From the NCBI GenBank assembly GCA_030673735.1, contig DAOVIK010000144.1:1-5386 (forward strand): 5,386 nt of DNA, written 5' to 3'. Made by a program: the position numbers and the translations under genes. Shown here piece after piece: positions 5,213 to 5,386 of the stretch. The first letter of the stretch is position 1; the number at the start of each line of letters is the position of its first letter. The notes below the pieces were generated by a model that worked only from the letters and a program-made list of their open reading frames with translations, had not been told where the DNA came from and did no database searches. Source of the DNA: Anaerolineae bacterium (GTDB taxonomy: Bacteria; Chloroflexota; Anaerolineae; Anaerolineales; E44-bin32).

Positions 5213-5232
5213 CATAAGGTGCAACGCGCCTT
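5213..5232 (+). repeat. Direct repeat copy B with hairpin
   Basis: This is the second copy of the CATAAGG...CAACGCGCC...TT segment. It folds better than copy A: AAGGTGC (5216-5222) pairs with GCGCCTT (5226-5232), one G-T wobble, around the loop AAC. Confidence 0.55.
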
Positions 5233-5247
5233 GATGCTTGGAGTGTA

Positions 5248-5269
5248 GCGGCGTTTCATGAAACGCCGC
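5248..5269. repeat. Perfect 22-base palindrome
   Basis: GCGGCGTTTCA (5248-5258) is followed directly by its exact reverse complement (5259-5269). After one mismatch, two more pairs (5245-5246 with 5271-5272) extend the symmetry. No T-tract follows. It could be a dispersed palindromic repeat, a dimeric protein binding site or a transcript-end structure. Confidence 0.7.
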
Positions 5270-5303
5270 CACGGTTTCAGGCATTACCTTCGCATGGGCG
5301 GGG

Positions 5304-5373
5304 CCGTGTGAAGACGCACCGTCCCGCTAAGCCTGTCCAGGGGGACAGTCCACTTGTGCCTGCGCCACAAGTG
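5304..5373. repeat. Repeat element 3 with two tight hairpins
   Basis: 5304-5331 is a diverged copy of 5042-5069 (23/28 identical). It continues into CTGTCC (5333-5338)/GGACAG (5343-5348) with a 4-base loop, and then CACTTGTG (5351-5358)/CACAAGTG (5366-5373) with a 7-base loop. GCCTGC (5358-5363) can alternatively pair with GCAGGC (5373-5378). The element may run past the window end. Confidence 0.55.
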
Positions 5374-5386
5374 CAGGCAGGGAACG

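Larger units (their letters stand above)
4988..5386. repeat. Gene-free tract of degenerate dispersed repeats and hairpins
   Basis: No ORF with credible protein features, ribosome binding site or tRNA-like fold was found in these 399 bases on either strand. The tract is dense in related imperfect repeats and inverted repeats (listed separately): three copies of a core G/A-TCC-C/T-GCTA, a twice-occurring ATAAGG...CAACGCGCC...TT segment, a 22-base palindrome and two tight hairpins at the right end. It looks like decayed short palindromic or MITE-like elements. It runs to the window edge and may continue. Confidence 0.7.

Noticed and set aside
4205..5284. Long minus-strand ORF (359 codons) entering the repeat tract
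   Set aside because: Most of it is antisense to leuS, with His- and Arg-rich composition typical of shadow frames in GC-rich DNA; its N-terminal part is translated palindromic repeat.
4988..5386. CRISPR array
   Set aside because: Repeats are few, diverged and irregularly spaced, without uniform spacers.

Overview
The window is about 5.4 kb of moderately GC-rich bacterial chromosome, and every supported gene lies on the + strand. A complete bacterial-type leucyl-tRNA synthetase gene sits behind a T-box leader that ends in a transcription attenuator. T-boxes are known mainly from Firmicutes, Actinobacteria, Chloroflexota and a few other groups. Together with the palindrome-rich intergenic DNA and a formylglycine-generating-enzyme-like lipoprotein, this points by inference to a Chloroflexota (Anaerolineae-like) or high-GC Firmicutes genome. 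I cannot fix the taxon from the sequence alone.

Layout, left to right: (1) 3-311, the C-terminal part of an isoprenylcysteine-methyltransferase-like membrane protein, cut by the window edge. (2) 417-617, a 66-residue PspC-domain membrane protein, followed by a likely intrinsic terminator (652-688). (3) 860-1783, a lipoprotein with an FGE-sulfatase fold that lacks the two catalytic cysteines of true formylglycine-generating enzymes. (4) 1825-1853, a near-consensus sigma-70 promoter driving two tandem alanine tRNAs, anticodon CGC at 1871-1943 and anticodon GGC at 1961-2036. (5) 2057-2299, a complete T-box leader: Stem I with a CTC (Leu) specifier, a linker hairpin, Stem II, Stem III, the T-box sequence and a competing terminator. 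(6) 2300-2491, a post-attenuator leader holding a strong 9-bp hairpin and a possible leucine-rich 52-codon ORF that overlaps the next start codon. (7) 2492-4987, leuS, 831 codons. (8) 4988-5386, 399 bases without a convincing gene, made of degenerate dispersed repeats and hairpins.

The most coherent unit is translation-related. The two tRNA-Ala genes, the T-box leader and leuS lie head to tail, with only about 20 nt between the CCA end of the second tRNA and Stem I, and no terminator or clear promoter in that gap. The sequence therefore allows one transcript that starts at the tRNA promoter, is processed to release the tRNAs, and extends into leuS only when uncharged tRNA-Leu stabilises the antiterminator. 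The T-box is a known riboswitch class. What deserves a second look is the linkage to the tRNAs, the base change in the tRNA-acceptor-binding bulge, and the extra hairpin and leucine-rich ORF between the attenuator and leuS. I see no clear evidence of a wholly new system here.
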